A stretch of DNA of 64,000 bases from assembly GCF_024506435.1 (NCBI RefSeq), contig NZ_JANIET010000001.1:2356001-2420000 (forward strand). The letters run 5' to 3'. The notes under the pieces were generated by a model. That model saw only the letters and a program-made list of their open reading frames with translations. It was not told where the DNA came from and ran no database searches. Both the position numbers and the translations under genes were made by a program. This DNA comes from Pantoea trifolii. GTDB taxonomy: Bacteria; Pseudomonadota; Gammaproteobacteria; Enterobacterales; Enterobacteriaceae. Position 1 is the first letter of the stretch; each line of letters begins with the position of its first letter. This document shows, in pieces, positions 34,430 to 43,417 of this stretch.

Positions 34430-34921
34430 GTGAATAAGAGTCTCGTGCTTGTGTTGCTGGCGGTGTTAAGTTTGGCTGCGTGTAAAGCGCCACCGCCACC
34501 CGTCACTGATGACACGCTGGTAACCAGTGAAGTGAATGGCGTCCAACTGGTTCATCGTCATGCGGTGGCAGCACCTGGCGAATTCACGCCGGTCAATGAG
34601 AGTTATCGCGCGCTCTATGCGGCATCCGTGATGACCACGCCTGATTTTGGTGGCAAGGTAGTGCGCTATCTTGATAACGCCAAACCGTTTGAAGTGCTGG
34701 GCCGCGTTGAACACAGCTGGCTGGCGGTGGCCGATGAGCCTAACGGCCAGTTAATTGGCTATATTCCGCCGAAAGCGGGCGTAGAGAGTAGCCGTTATGA
34801 CGCGACCATTCGCAGCGATCGCCCGCGTCCTCGCCGCAACAGCAAACAGGTCTGTGTGGCCGTTGGGGGCGCCAGTAAAGCTTGTCGCACTAACGATACC
34901 GCGACCTGGATTTTAGATTGA
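34430..34921 (+). CDS. SH3-like lipoprotein at the head of the T6SS-derived block
   Basis: A 163-residue lipoprotein. The signal peptide (MNKSLVLVLLAVLSLAAC) ends in lipobox LAAC, then a proline-rich spacer (KAPPPPV). A bacterial SH3-like stretch follows (VRYLDNAKPFEVLGRVEHSW and AVADEPNGQLIGYIPP), and the tail contains CVAVGGASKAC. The GTG at 34,430 has GAGG at 6 bases; an ATG one codon earlier is also possible but too close. It precedes tssL by 84 bases. TssJ, the usual T6SS lipoprotein, has a transthyretin fold and is not this protein; a periplasmic envelope-binding role is inferred. Confidence 0.75.
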   Translation: MNKSLVLVLLAVLSLAACKAPPPPVTDDTLVTSEVNGVQLVHRHAVAAPGEFTPVNESYRALYAASVMTTPDFGGKVVRYLDNAKPFEVLGRVEHSWLAVADEPNGQLIGYIPPKAGVESSRYDATIRSDRPRPRRNSKQVCVAVGGASKACRTNDTATWILD

Positions 34922-34942
34922 TAATGCAATCCGGCGCACAAT

Positions 34943-34977
34943 GCCCGCAGCAGCTTTCGCCGTGCGGGCTGTGATTT
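34943..34977 (+). terminator. Hairpin between the lipoprotein gene and tssL
   Basis: GCCCGCA (34,943-34,949) pairs perfectly with TGCGGGC (34,963-34,969), followed by TGTGATTTT. The T-tract is delayed and short, so this may be a weak terminator or a spacing element. Confidence 0.35.
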
Positions 34978-35005
34978 TCGCCCTTGCCTGGATAACCAAG
35001 ATTTA

Positions 35006-36220
35006 ATGACTCAGGATTCCCTTGCTCGCGATGGCATTGTCGCGGGCAATGATAACCTTTTGCTTAATGCCGCAGCACCTATCCTGAATGCCGTGGTACG
35101 TATACGGCAGGCCGCTACGCATGACGATCCTGCCGGATTGCGCCAATTACTGATCGAAGAGATCCGCCAATTCGAACAGCGCTGCAAACAAGCGGGCTTA
35201 CCTTTTGAGATGATCATTGGTGCGCGCTACTGCCTGTGCAGCGTGCTGGACGAAGCGGCGGCACAAACGCCGTGGGGCACGCGCGGCGTGTGGTCCGGTA
35301 ACGGCATGCTGGTCACTTTTCATAATGAAAGCTGGGGCGGCGAGAAAGTGTTCCAGCTGTTATCGCGCGTTTCACAGAGCCCGCAGCAGCATTTGTGGCT
35401 GCTGGAACTGATCCACTATTGCCTGTTGCTCGGCTATGAAGGTCGCTATCGCGGCAGTGACAGCGGTCGCGCGCAATGTGAAGCGATCCGCAAACGCCTG
35501 GCACAACTGATTAATGAGCATCGCCCGTCGAGCGCCAATCCCGCTGCACCGCTGGTGGAAGTGCATCCGCTGGTTAGCACCCTGACGCGTCCAATGGTGC
35601 CGCTCTGGGCATGCGTTACCTTAGCCACGCTGGTGGCGAGCTTGATTTACAGCGGCCTGAACTGGCGACTCGGCAACGCCGCCGAACCATTGTTGCGCAC
35701 CATCTATCAAACCCCGCTGCCACAAATCACGCCAGGCCGTCGTCCTACTTCCCCTCAAGCGCTGCTCGATCTGCATCAACGTCTCAATGATGTGATTGCC
35801 GCCGGACAGCTGGAAGTGAGCGATGGCGCGTTCGGCAGCAAAGTGATTATCCCCGCTGACAAACTGTTCTCCAACGACGGCACGGTGGTGAATCAGGTCG
35901 GTCGTGCGCTGCTGGCGCATGTGGCCAGTGCGATGAAAACCGTGAAAGGCACGGTTTTGGTGTCGGTGTATACCGACAACAGCCCGGTCGATGGCCGTTT
36001 CGCCTCCAGCTACGAATTCTCCTCTGCCCGCGCACGTGCCATCACGCAGTTGCTCAATCCGCAACTCGCCGAAGGTCACAGTGTGAAAGCGGAAGGTCGC
36101 GGCGACAGCAATCCGCTGCTGCCGAACGACAGCAATGAAAACCGCGCCCGCAACCGTCGGGTGGAAATCACCCTGTTTGTGACACCGGAAACCCTCGGCA
36201 ATCATCAGGGAGGCCAATGA
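35006..36220 (+). CDS. tssL: T6SS membrane component TssL (DotU) with C-terminal OmpA domain
   Basis: A 404-residue protein. Residues 1-190 are a DotU/IcmH cytoplasmic domain (ARYCLCSVLDEAAAQTPWG, ELIHYCLLLGYEGRYRG are classic blocks). A single helix is at about 197-216 (LWACVTLATLVASLIYSGL). A periplasmic OmpA/MotB-like peptidoglycan-binding domain lies at about 280-395 (VYTDNSPVDGRFASSYEFS, ending NRARNRRVEITLF). In full systems TssL forms the inner-membrane complex with TssM and TssJ and anchors to cell wall. It overlaps tssM by 4 bases. Confidence 0.93.
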   Translation: MTQDSLARDGIVAGNDNLLLNAAAPILNAVVRIRQAATHDDPAGLRQLLIEEIRQFEQRCKQAGLPFEMIIGARYCLCSVLDEAAAQTPWGTRGVWSGNGMLVTFHNESWGGEKVFQLLSRVSQSPQQHLWLLELIHYCLLLGYEGRYRGSDSGRAQCEAIRKRLAQLINEHRPSSANPAAPLVEVHPLVSTLTRPMVPLWACVTLATLVASLIYSGLNWRLGNAAEPLLRTIYQTPLPQITPGRRPTSPQALLDLHQRLNDVIAAGQLEVSDGAFGSKVIIPADKLFSNDGTVVNQVGRALLAHVASAMKTVKGTVLVSVYTDNSPVDGRFASSYEFSSARARAITQLLNPQLAEGHSVKAEGRGDSNPLLPNDSNENRARNRRVEITLFVTPETLGNHQGGQ

Positions 36221-38334
36221 TGCGCGCATCACTGCAACATCTGTTAACCCATCGCCTGCTGTGGAGCCTGATTGGCGTTACGGCACTGAGCTGCGTGCTG
36301 TGGATGCTCGGACCGCTGTGGAGCTGGGGCGATACGCGCCCGCTCGAGCCAGTGTTGCCGCGCCAGTTAGCGGTCGGTCTGCTTTATCTGCTCTGGCTGC
36401 TGTTCCAGTTTATCCCTGCACTGTGGCGCGGCTGGTTTAACAGCAAGCTGCTCAACCGTTTGCAGCAGATGAGTCAGGAAGAGTTATCCGATCGTCAGGC
36501 CACCGAAACCCTGCTGGCGCAGCGCTTCAGTGAAGCGGCGCTGCGTTTAAAGCGTACCCAGTTTGGTCGTCGCCATCAGCAGAGCTGGCTGGCACATTTT
36601 CAAAGTCATTACCTTTATCAACTGCCGTGGTACGTGATGATTGGCGCGCCGGGCGCCGGTAAAACCACTGCGTTACTCAATGCAGGCCTGGAATTCCCGC
36701 TCACCGACAGCCTCGGTAAAGCAGCGATTCGCGGCGTGGGCGGCACGCGCCATTGCGACTGGTGGTTTACCGATAGCGCGGTACTCATCGATACCGCCGG
36801 GCGTTACGCCCTGCAGGAGAGCCAGCGCGCGCGCGACGGCGCGGAGTGGCAGAGTTTTATCAATCTGCTGAAGCGCTATCGTACCCGCCAGCCGATTAAC
36901 GGCGTGATCATGACCATCAGCGTCTCCGATCTGCTCACCGATTCAGCCGAAGCGCGTCATGCGCAGGCCAGCGCGCTGCGTGAGCGCATGGCGGAGCTGC
37001 ATCAGCACACCGGCATTCACTTCCCGGTTTACGTGATGGTGACCAAAACCGACCTGCTGAAAGGATTTATGAGTTTCTACGGCAGCCAAAGCAAGCCGCA
37101 GCGCGATGCGATTTGGGGCTTTACCTTCCCGTGGGAACCGGGCAAACCGCACAAAGATGACTGGCATCGTAGCTTCAGCCAGCAATATCAGCACTTAGAG
37201 CAGCGTTTACAGCAGCAGTTGGCCGAGGTGATGGCAAGCGAACGCGATCTCACCCAGCGCGCCGACAGCTTCCTGTTCCCGCAAGAGTTCAGCTCGCTGC
37301 GTCCGCTGCTGAATGAGTATCTCGATGTGGTGTTCTCCAGCCATCAGGAGCCGATCGCCTGGTCGGCGCGCGGTCTGTTCTTCACCAGCGGCACGCAGGA
37401 AGGTTTACCGTTTGACCGCATCATGGGCGAGCTGAACCGCAAACTTCAGCTGCCGCACACCGGCGAAAGCAGCCTCGCGGCCTGGGATAGCGTTAATCGC
37501 AGCAGCCCCATTCCCGGCAACAAAGGACAGAGTTTCTTTATCCGCGATTTGTTGAGCGATTTGGTGTTCCGCGAAAGCGGTCTGGCGGGCAGCAATCGCC
37601 ATTGGGAATACCGCAACCGCCTGTTCCATTGGATTGGTTATGGCGTGCTGACCGGCGCGCTGCTGCTGCTCTCCTGTTTGTGGCTCACCAGCTATATTCA
37701 AAATCAGCGTTATCTCGATCAGGTTGCAGAGCGGATTGGCCCAATCGCCACGCAAAGTCAGCAGGTGATCCATCAGCCCGCCGATAATATTTTTGATCTG
37801 CTACCCTTCTTAAACAACCTGGTGAAACTGCCGCTCTCCGAGCGTTTTTCCCTCGACAATCCACCGCTTACCATGCGCGTTGGGCTGTATCGCGGCAACC
37901 AGGTCAGCGATGCGGCGTGGGCGCTTTATCAAAATGCGCTTAAGTCTTTACTGTTACCGCGCGTGGCACAGCAGATCACCAATTTGCTGCGTGACGATCC
38001 GGGCACCAATAACGAATACAGTCGCAATGCGCTGCGCGCTTATCAAATGCTGTATCAGCCGCGCAATTATGACGGCGAGTTCCTGCGTGGCTGGCTGATG
38101 CAAAACCTGCAGCGCACGCTACCGGATGATGTCAGCGCGCGTGATTTGCAGCAGCTCGACTGGCATCTGAGCCAGCTGCTGGATCAACAAATTCAGTCTT
38201 CGCCCTATGCGCGTGACAACGCGTTGATGATGCGCAAGCTTGCGGAGAATCTGAAAAATGCCGGTGACAGCAGCAACACGCTGGCGATTGCGCCGCACGT
38301 CGTTTCGCAGCGATTGACCAGACACAGTGAGTAA
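36217..38334 (+). CDS. tssM: T6SS membrane component TssM (IcmF), C-terminally shortened
   Basis: A 705-residue TssM, against 1,100-1,250 in usual systems. Two N-terminal helices (about 13-32, 52-70), a cytoplasmic NTPase domain with Walker A GAPGAGKT (143-150) and a third helix near 470-492 are all present. The periplasmic part stops after about 210 residues, so the long C-terminal region that binds TssJ is missing. The product ends QRLTRHSE. No leftover tssM sequence lies between its stop and the tagF ribosome site 14 bases on, so the loss is clean rather than a fresh frameshift. The start shares ATGA with tssL. Confidence 0.9.
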   Translation: MMRASLQHLLTHRLLWSLIGVTALSCVLWMLGPLWSWGDTRPLEPVLPRQLAVGLLYLLWLLFQFIPALWRGWFNSKLLNRLQQMSQEELSDRQATETLLAQRFSEAALRLKRTQFGRRHQQSWLAHFQSHYLYQLPWYVMIGAPGAGKTTALLNAGLEFPLTDSLGKAAIRGVGGTRHCDWWFTDSAVLIDTAGRYALQESQRARDGAEWQSFINLLKRYRTRQPINGVIMTISVSDLLTDSAEARHAQASALRERMAELHQHTGIHFPVYVMVTKTDLLKGFMSFYGSQSKPQRDAIWGFTFPWEPGKPHKDDWHRSFSQQYQHLEQRLQQQLAEVMASERDLTQRADSFLFPQEFSSLRPLLNEYLDVVFSSHQEPIAWSARGLFFTSGTQEGLPFDRIMGELNRKLQLPHTGESSLAAWDSVNRSSPIPGNKGQSFFIRDLLSDLVFRESGLAGSNRHWEYRNRLFHWIGYGVLTGALLLLSCLWLTSYIQNQRYLDQVAERIGPIATQSQQVIHQPADNIFDLLPFLNNLVKLPLSERFSLDNPPLTMRVGLYRGNQVSDAAWALYQNALKSLLLPRVAQQITNLLRDDPGTNNEYSRNALRAYQMLYQPRNYDGEFLRGWLMQNLQRTLPDDVSARDLQQLDWHLSQLLDQQIQSSPYARDNALMMRKLAENLKNAGDSSNTLAIAPHVVSQRLTRHSE

Positions 38335-38347
38335 TGGTGAGGTAATC

Positions 38348-39046
38348 ATGCCGACACACACTGCGCCGGGCTGGTACGGCAAGTTACCGGCTACCGGCGA
38401 TTTTTTGCGCCAGCGTCTGAGCGAAAATACCGTGACGCCGTGGAGCCACTGGTTTCAACAGGGATTGACGCACTGGCATCAGCAACCGGATGCCAGTCCA
38501 GCACAGTTTTTACGTGCGCCGGTGTGGAATTTTGTGTTACCGCTTTCGCCGCTGCGTCAGCAGGTGCAGATGGGCTGCCTGCTGCCCTCGTGCGATCGCG
38601 TGGGCCGCAGCTGGCCACTGTTGGCGCTGCGCAGCTTCCCGCTGAGCCGCTGGCACAGCGCGCAGCTGGCCATGTCCGGCGACTGGTTTCAGGAGCTGGG
38701 CGCGCTGCTGCTGCACGCGGTGCGCGATCGGCTCAATCCCGATGCGCTGGAGCAGCAGATGCAGCGTCTGTCGCCGCTGCTGGTGCCGGATACGCAGCGC
38801 AGCGACATCATGGATGTGATTGGTTTTGATGATTTGCCCTGCACGCTGAGCTGGCGTGAAGTGGCTGACAGGTTCGATCCGCAGCAGCACATGAGCTACT
38901 GGTGGAGTAATCGCAGTGACGGTTTCAGCCATGCCACGCATAAACACAGTGGCCCGCTGACTGCGCAACTTTTTTCATTATTGTTTAACCCGGCGTCTGG
39001 TGCACAGCCGGGCCGCAACGGCCTCTATCCACCGATGTTTGAATAG
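38348..39046 (+). CDS. tagF: T6SS-associated protein TagF
   Basis: A 232-residue cytoplasmic protein of the TagF/ImpM family, beginning MPTHTAPGWYGKLPATGDFL with the family's GKLPATGDF signature; LPSCDRVGRSWPLLAL and WSNRSDGFSHA are further conserved blocks. In Pseudomonas aeruginosa TagF represses secretion after translation by acting on Fha, alongside the PpkA/PppA kinase-phosphatase pair. Here all three partners follow in the same run. The ATG at 38,348 has GAGG upstream. Not fused to PppA as in some species. Confidence 0.9.
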   Translation: MPTHTAPGWYGKLPATGDFLRQRLSENTVTPWSHWFQQGLTHWHQQPDASPAQFLRAPVWNFVLPLSPLRQQVQMGCLLPSCDRVGRSWPLLALRSFPLSRWHSAQLAMSGDWFQELGALLLHAVRDRLNPDALEQQMQRLSPLLVPDTQRSDIMDVIGFDDLPCTLSWREVADRFDPQQHMSYWWSNRSDGFSHATHKHSGPLTAQLFSLLFNPASGAQPGRNGLYPPMFE

Positions 39047-39079
39047 GCCGTGGCGTTTGCCTTGTTAACGGGATGACTC

Positions 39080-40192
39080 ATGCAATTTACCATTGTGCAG
39101 TGCAATACGGATGTGCCCGCCAAGACGGTAGCCTTCAAACCGCCCGGCGGCACCATCGGCCGCAGTCAGGATAACGATCTGGTGCTGCCTGACGAATCGC
39201 GCGCCATATCGCGCTTGCAGGCGCTGGTGCACCTTTCGCCAGAGGGTGAGTGTCGCCTGACCAATCAGGGTAGCGTCACGTCGGTGGTATTGAACGGCGT
39301 CGCGCTGCAACGCGGCTCGCAAGTGGCGCTGCAGGATGGCGACACGCTGCAAATTGGTGAGTACGGGCTCGAAGTGCGCGATCCCAACAATCTCAAAACC
39401 CGCCAGGACGATCCGCTGACGTTCTTTGCCGACAGCAGCGATGACCCGCTCGGCATGATGCAGGAGCCCGAGGTGATTCCCGAGCCGGTGGCGCGTCAGG
39501 AACGTCGCAACGATCCGCGTCTCGCCATCGATCCGCAAAGCGATGCGCCGACGCTGCCCGCCACCTTGCCGGGCGTCTCTCAGGACAAACTGATTGCTGC
39601 GTTGCTGGAAGGCATGGGGCTGAACAACGGCCACCAAACCACCATCACCGAAGAGCAGATGCGTGTCACTGGTCGCATGCTGAGCCTGTTTTCGCAAGGC
39701 ACCGTCGCCCTGCTCTCCTCGCGCTCGATTCTCAAGCGCGGCGTGAAAGCCGACATGACGATGATCCTCAATGAGGCCAATAACCCGTTCAAAATTCTGC
39801 CGTCCGGTAAAACCGTGTTGATGCAGATGTATCAGAGCCAGATGCCGGGCTTTATGCCGCCGGAACCGGCGGTGCGTGATGCGCTGGTGGATTTGCAGGC
39901 GCATCAGCTGGGGATGATTGCCGGCATCCGCGCGATTATCGCCGCCATGCTGCAATCGTTTAACCCGCAGCGCTTAGAAGAAGAAGCGCGCAAAGATGGC
40001 GTGCTGCCCAAAATGGCGTTTAGCACCGGACGGAAAGCGGCGCTGTGGGATTACTTCTCTCGCCACTATCAGCGCACCGCTGGTGAAATTGAAGATGACT
40101 TCCACACGCTGTTCGGCGAAGCCTTCCTGCATGCCTATGATATGGAAGTGAATCAATACAAAGATTCTCAGACGCGGACCGAAGACGCATGA
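39080..40192 (+). CDS. FHA-domain protein of T6SS type (TagH/Fha)
   Basis: A 370-residue protein. An N-terminal forkhead-associated domain (about residues 5-100, with GRSQDNDLVLPDES and the following SRLQALVHL) binds phosphothreonine. After an acidic, proline-rich linker (about 110-170) comes the type VI FHA C-terminal domain (VTGRMLSLFSQGTVALLSSR, FKILPSGKTVLMQMYQ, GEAFLHAYDMEVNQY). In P. aeruginosa Fha1 phosphorylated by PpkA triggers assembly. It overlaps pppA by 4 bases (ATGA). Confidence 0.9.
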   Translation: MQFTIVQCNTDVPAKTVAFKPPGGTIGRSQDNDLVLPDESRAISRLQALVHLSPEGECRLTNQGSVTSVVLNGVALQRGSQVALQDGDTLQIGEYGLEVRDPNNLKTRQDDPLTFFADSSDDPLGMMQEPEVIPEPVARQERRNDPRLAIDPQSDAPTLPATLPGVSQDKLIAALLEGMGLNNGHQTTITEEQMRVTGRMLSLFSQGTVALLSSRSILKRGVKADMTMILNEANNPFKILPSGKTVLMQMYQSQMPGFMPPEPAVRDALVDLQAHQLGMIAGIRAIIAAMLQSFNPQRLEEEARKDGVLPKMAFSTGRKAALWDYFSRHYQRTAGEIEDDFHTLFGEAFLHAYDMEVNQYKDSQTRTEDA

Positions 40193-40965
40193 AGATGATG
40201 TTTGCCAGCCGCTGCCAGCAAGGCATGCGTGACGAAAATCAGGATCGTACCGGCGCCGAGCTAGACGACCAAAAAGCCTGTTTTCTGGTGTGCGACGGCG
40301 TGGCCGGTTTGCCTGGCGGTGATATGGCAGCGCAGCTGGTGCGCGATACGCTGCTAACGCAGTTACAGCACCACGACACTTTCACCCCTGAAAGCACCCG
40401 CGCCGCCATCGAACATTGCCAGCAGGTGCTGATTGAGGCACAGGGAAACAATCCGAATTTTTCCCGGATGAGTACCACGCTCGCTGCGCTGTTTATCGAC
40501 CGTGAAAAACAGCTCGCATGGTGGGCGCACGCTGGCGACAGCCGGGTTTATCACTTCCGTCATGGGGTGCTAAATCAGGTGACGCGTGATCACAGTTTGG
40601 CCCAGCAGTTACGCGAAGCGGGCTATGAAAATACCGGCATTAACAGTAATTTACTCTATAATGCGCTCGGTGTTGAACCGGCCCGTCCGGCCACCTTTAG
40701 CGAGGTGATCACGCTGGCCGATGGCGATGCGTTTTTAGTTTGCAGCGATGGATTCTGGCTCAATCTCACCACCCACGAAATGGAACTGGCCCTGCGCATG
40801 GTAAATGCCTGCGAAGAGTGGCTGACTTTGATGGAACAAGCCGTTAACCGCAGTGTAAAAAGCGACAATCTCAGCGCTCTGGCAGTCTGGATTGGCGAAC
40901 CGCAGGAAGCGACGCTGCTTTATTCCCAGGCTGATGCGGCACGTTTTCTGCCGTCACGTTATTGA
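40189..40965 (+). CDS. pppA: PP2C-type serine/threonine phosphatase (PppA)
   Basis: A 258-residue PPM-family metal-dependent phosphatase. The motifs appear in order: RDENQDR near residue 13, the metal aspartate in VCDGVAGLPGGD near 35, the STTLAAL block near 97, AHAGDSRVYHF near 112, VCSDGFWLNL near 185 and SDNLSALAV near 226. It would reverse PpkA-dependent phosphorylation of the FHA protein. It is translationally coupled to the fha gene. Confidence 0.9.
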   Translation: MKMMFASRCQQGMRDENQDRTGAELDDQKACFLVCDGVAGLPGGDMAAQLVRDTLLTQLQHHDTFTPESTRAAIEHCQQVLIEAQGNNPNFSRMSTTLAALFIDREKQLAWWAHAGDSRVYHFRHGVLNQVTRDHSLAQQLREAGYENTGINSNLLYNALGVEPARPATFSEVITLADGDAFLVCSDGFWLNLTTHEMELALRMVNACEEWLTLMEQAVNRSVKSDNLSALAVWIGEPQEATLLYSQADAARFLPSRY

Positions 40966-40978
40966 TCCAAGGATTCTT

Positions 40979-41929
40979 ATGAAAGTGTGGTTGACGGGCT
41001 TCGCAACCCTGTTGCTGGCCGGAAATGCGCAGGCAGAAGATTATCGCGTGGTCTATTCACCGAGCCTGTCATTGGAAGTCTACATTGATGACGTGGCGAG
41101 CAAAGCGCCCAACGATTGGTGCAAAGAGACGCTGCCGCTGCGCATTGTTTCGGGCAAAAGCACCGACTCCAGCGTCCTGACCAGCTTCCTGCCGCGCGTC
41201 GGTACGCTGCTGGCCAATCAGTGTGGCTTGCTGGATGAGCTGCCGTGGCAGATGACTAACAAAGAGGGCAGCGTGCTGGCAAACGGTAGCGCGGCCAAAT
41301 TACAGAACTGGCGTCCCATCGTTATAAACGATGCCACGGCCAGCGCAACGGCCAGGAATGCCGCGCCGCTCGATCTCTCGCGCCCGGCGGATAGCACGCC
41401 GCTGCAGAATTTTGCCTTGCCGGGCGGCTGCCATTTCCGTACCTGGTGGGATGATAAAGGTGAATCGCTGTTTATCCCGGATAACCCGAGTCAGCACTGC
41501 TCAACCGAAGGCTGGCTGGAAGGCCCGAGCGAAATGACGCTGATGATCGACGGTAAAACGCGCAATACGGCACTGAATTTCTATCAGGGCTACCCGATTG
41601 CAGATTTGAAACTCGGCGGCCCGCCGTTGGAAGTGGTCTCGGTGAATAACCAGCGCATGATCGTTACGCGTCCGGATGCCGATGATAGCTGGTTAGTGCT
41701 GCCGTTTGATGCACAACAGCATGTGTGGCGCTTCAGCGGCACACTTCTGGTGAAGATGGACAAAACCGCCGAACAGGACAGCGATGTGCTGAAGAAGCGG
41801 GTTGAGACGTTACGCGGCGTTTGGTCGCCGCAATTTATGCCACAGCAAAAAGTGACTGTGTTACTGATTGACACCCTGCATGCGGATCTCGCCGATCCGG
41901 CGATTGGTGCCTGGCGTAACATTAATTAA
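40979..41929 (+). CDS. Exported protein of unknown function in the T6SS-derived block
   Basis: A 316-residue protein starting with a signal peptide (MKVWLTGFATLLLAGNAQA, cleavage before EDY). No lipobox is present. The mature part has four cysteines that could form two disulfides and no motif I recognise. AAGGA precedes the ATG at 40,979; a longer in-frame extension into pppA lacks a ribosome site. Position between phosphatase and kinase suggests a periplasmic partner of the kinase's exposed C-terminus or of TssL/TssM, an inference only. Confidence 0.7.
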   Translation: MKVWLTGFATLLLAGNAQAEDYRVVYSPSLSLEVYIDDVASKAPNDWCKETLPLRIVSGKSTDSSVLTSFLPRVGTLLANQCGLLDELPWQMTNKEGSVLANGSAAKLQNWRPIVINDATASATARNAAPLDLSRPADSTPLQNFALPGGCHFRTWWDDKGESLFIPDNPSQHCSTEGWLEGPSEMTLMIDGKTRNTALNFYQGYPIADLKLGGPPLEVVSVNNQRMIVTRPDADDSWLVLPFDAQQHVWRFSGTLLVKMDKTAEQDSDVLKKRVETLRGVWSPQFMPQQKVTVLLIDTLHADLADPAIGAWRNIN

Positions 41930-41995
41930 TTAGCGGTCGTTGCCCGCCGTCATCCTGATGACGGGGCGCTACAGGACGTGTTCAGAGAGTTCACT

Positions 41996-43411
41996 ATGTC
42001 GGCAAACGAAAACCATACACCTAATGCCCTGCCTGCGGGCTACCGGTTTAATGAATTTGAAATCAAGGAAGTGATTGGCGGCGGCGGCTTCGGCATTGTT
42101 TATCGTGCCTGGGATCATCAGCTGGAACGCACCATCGCCATCAAAGAGTACATGCCCGTCTCGCTGGCGGTGCGTGCGGCGGATATGTCGCTGGAACTGC
42201 GCGGAGAGCGTTTCCATAAGCTGTTTACCGCCGGTCGCAATAGCTTTATTCAGGAGGCGCGCCTGCTGGCACGCTTTAATCATCCCGGTTTGCTGCACGT
42301 CTTGCGTTTCTGGGAAGAGAACGGCACCGCCTACATGGGCACGCTCTATTACAGCGGCATGACGCTAAAAGAGTGGCAGATTACCAGTCCGGACAGCATT
42401 GATGAGAGCTGGATCCGTCGTCTGCTGCCGCCGCTGTTTGGTGCCATCGATACCATTCACGCCGCCGGTTATCTGCATCGCGATATCTCGCTGGATAACA
42501 TCCAGATTCAGGAAAATCAGCTGCCGGTGCTGCTCGATTTTGGCTCGGCGCGCAAAGAGATCGGCAACCTCTCCGATGAAACCGAGATCATGCTGAAGCC
42601 CGGCTTTGCGCCGATTGAGCAATACAGCGAAGAAGGCGAGATAGAGCAAGGTCCGTGGACCGATATTTATGCGCTGGGCGCGGTGCTGCACAACCTGATC
42701 ACCGGCCATGCGCCGCCGGTGAGCGTGGTGCGCTGCATTGAGGATAACTATCAGCCGTTGGTGGAGCGCAAGCCGGAAGGCTATTCGCTGCCGCTGTTGC
42801 ACGCCATTGACTGCGCGTTGGCGATGAAGCCGGAAGATCGTCCGCAAAGCATTGATGCCTTTGCCAGCTTGATCGATCTGCCGGTGAGTGATGTCGAAGC
42901 GCTCTCCACCACCATTCCTGTCGTAGCTGAACAGGTTGTACCGGCGGAGCCGATGGTGGCAACGCCGGAACCGCAGGTGTTGGCGGTCAATCATGCCGCT
43001 GCCGCGGTTGAACCCTTGACGCCGCGCAACGTGCGTCGTTTGTCGCCAGGTTTAGTGGTGGCCGCCGCGATTGCGGTTTTGGCGGTTGTGGTGGTGGTGT
43101 GGAAAGCGAATCGTCACAGCGAAGTACCGCCGGTGGCCGCGAGCACCACGCCAACTGCACCTGCCGCGCCAGCCAATACTGTGGCGAGCAGCGCACCGAC
43201 GGTGGCGACGGTTTATCTGCGTTTGCAGGCGGGTGAGAATGTGATGCTGAATGGCGAAGCCCGGGATGTGAAGCCCTCCAGCAGCGGGTTTGCTTCATTG
43301 AATCTGGCTGCGGGGAACTATCGCATTGAAGTGCGTAACGGCAACCAGGTGCACAGCCAATCGTTGACCATCGATAAGCCGGGAACCTGGCTGATTAATC
43401 CAGCGCAGTAA
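41996..43411 (+). CDS. Membrane-anchored serine/threonine kinase (PpkA-like)
   Basis: A 471-residue Hanks-type kinase. The glycine loop is GGGGFGIVYRA (28-38), with ATP lysine K50 in IAIK, HRD at 161-163 (YLHRDISLDN), DFG at 181-183 and APIEQYSEEG in the activation/P+1 region. A single helix lies near 352-372 (VVAAAIAVLAVVVVVW). The periplasmic tail is alanine/proline-rich, then a PEGA-like beta domain (VMLNGEARDVKPSSSGF onward). The kinase domain lies inside the cell and the tail outside, as in PpkA/PknB-type sensors. It should phosphorylate the FHA protein. Last gene of the block, convergent with chaC. Confidence 0.88.
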   Translation: MSANENHTPNALPAGYRFNEFEIKEVIGGGGFGIVYRAWDHQLERTIAIKEYMPVSLAVRAADMSLELRGERFHKLFTAGRNSFIQEARLLARFNHPGLLHVLRFWEENGTAYMGTLYYSGMTLKEWQITSPDSIDESWIRRLLPPLFGAIDTIHAAGYLHRDISLDNIQIQENQLPVLLDFGSARKEIGNLSDETEIMLKPGFAPIEQYSEEGEIEQGPWTDIYALGAVLHNLITGHAPPVSVVRCIEDNYQPLVERKPEGYSLPLLHAIDCALAMKPEDRPQSIDAFASLIDLPVSDVEALSTTIPVVAEQVVPAEPMVATPEPQVLAVNHAAAAVEPLTPRNVRRLSPGLVVAAAIAVLAVVVVVWKANRHSEVPPVAASTTPTAPAAPANTVASSAPTVATVYLRLQAGENVMLNGEARDVKPSSSGFASLNLAAGNYRIEVRNGNQVHSQSLTIDKPGTWLINPAQ

Positions 43412-43417
43412 TGCACA

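Noticed and set aside
34198..34437. A 79-codon frame upstream of the SH3 lipoprotein
   Set aside because: No ribosome site, low-quality composition, and it overlaps the better supported lipoprotein start.
36217..38334. tssM as a pseudogene by recent frameshift
   Set aside because: No continuing tssM sequence in any frame after the stop; tagF begins 14 bases later, so it is annotated as a shortened gene.
39065..39955. A 296-codon open frame antisense to the FHA gene
   Set aside because: His/Arg-rich composition is typical of the complement of a GC-rich gene; the sense frame has clear FHA domains.
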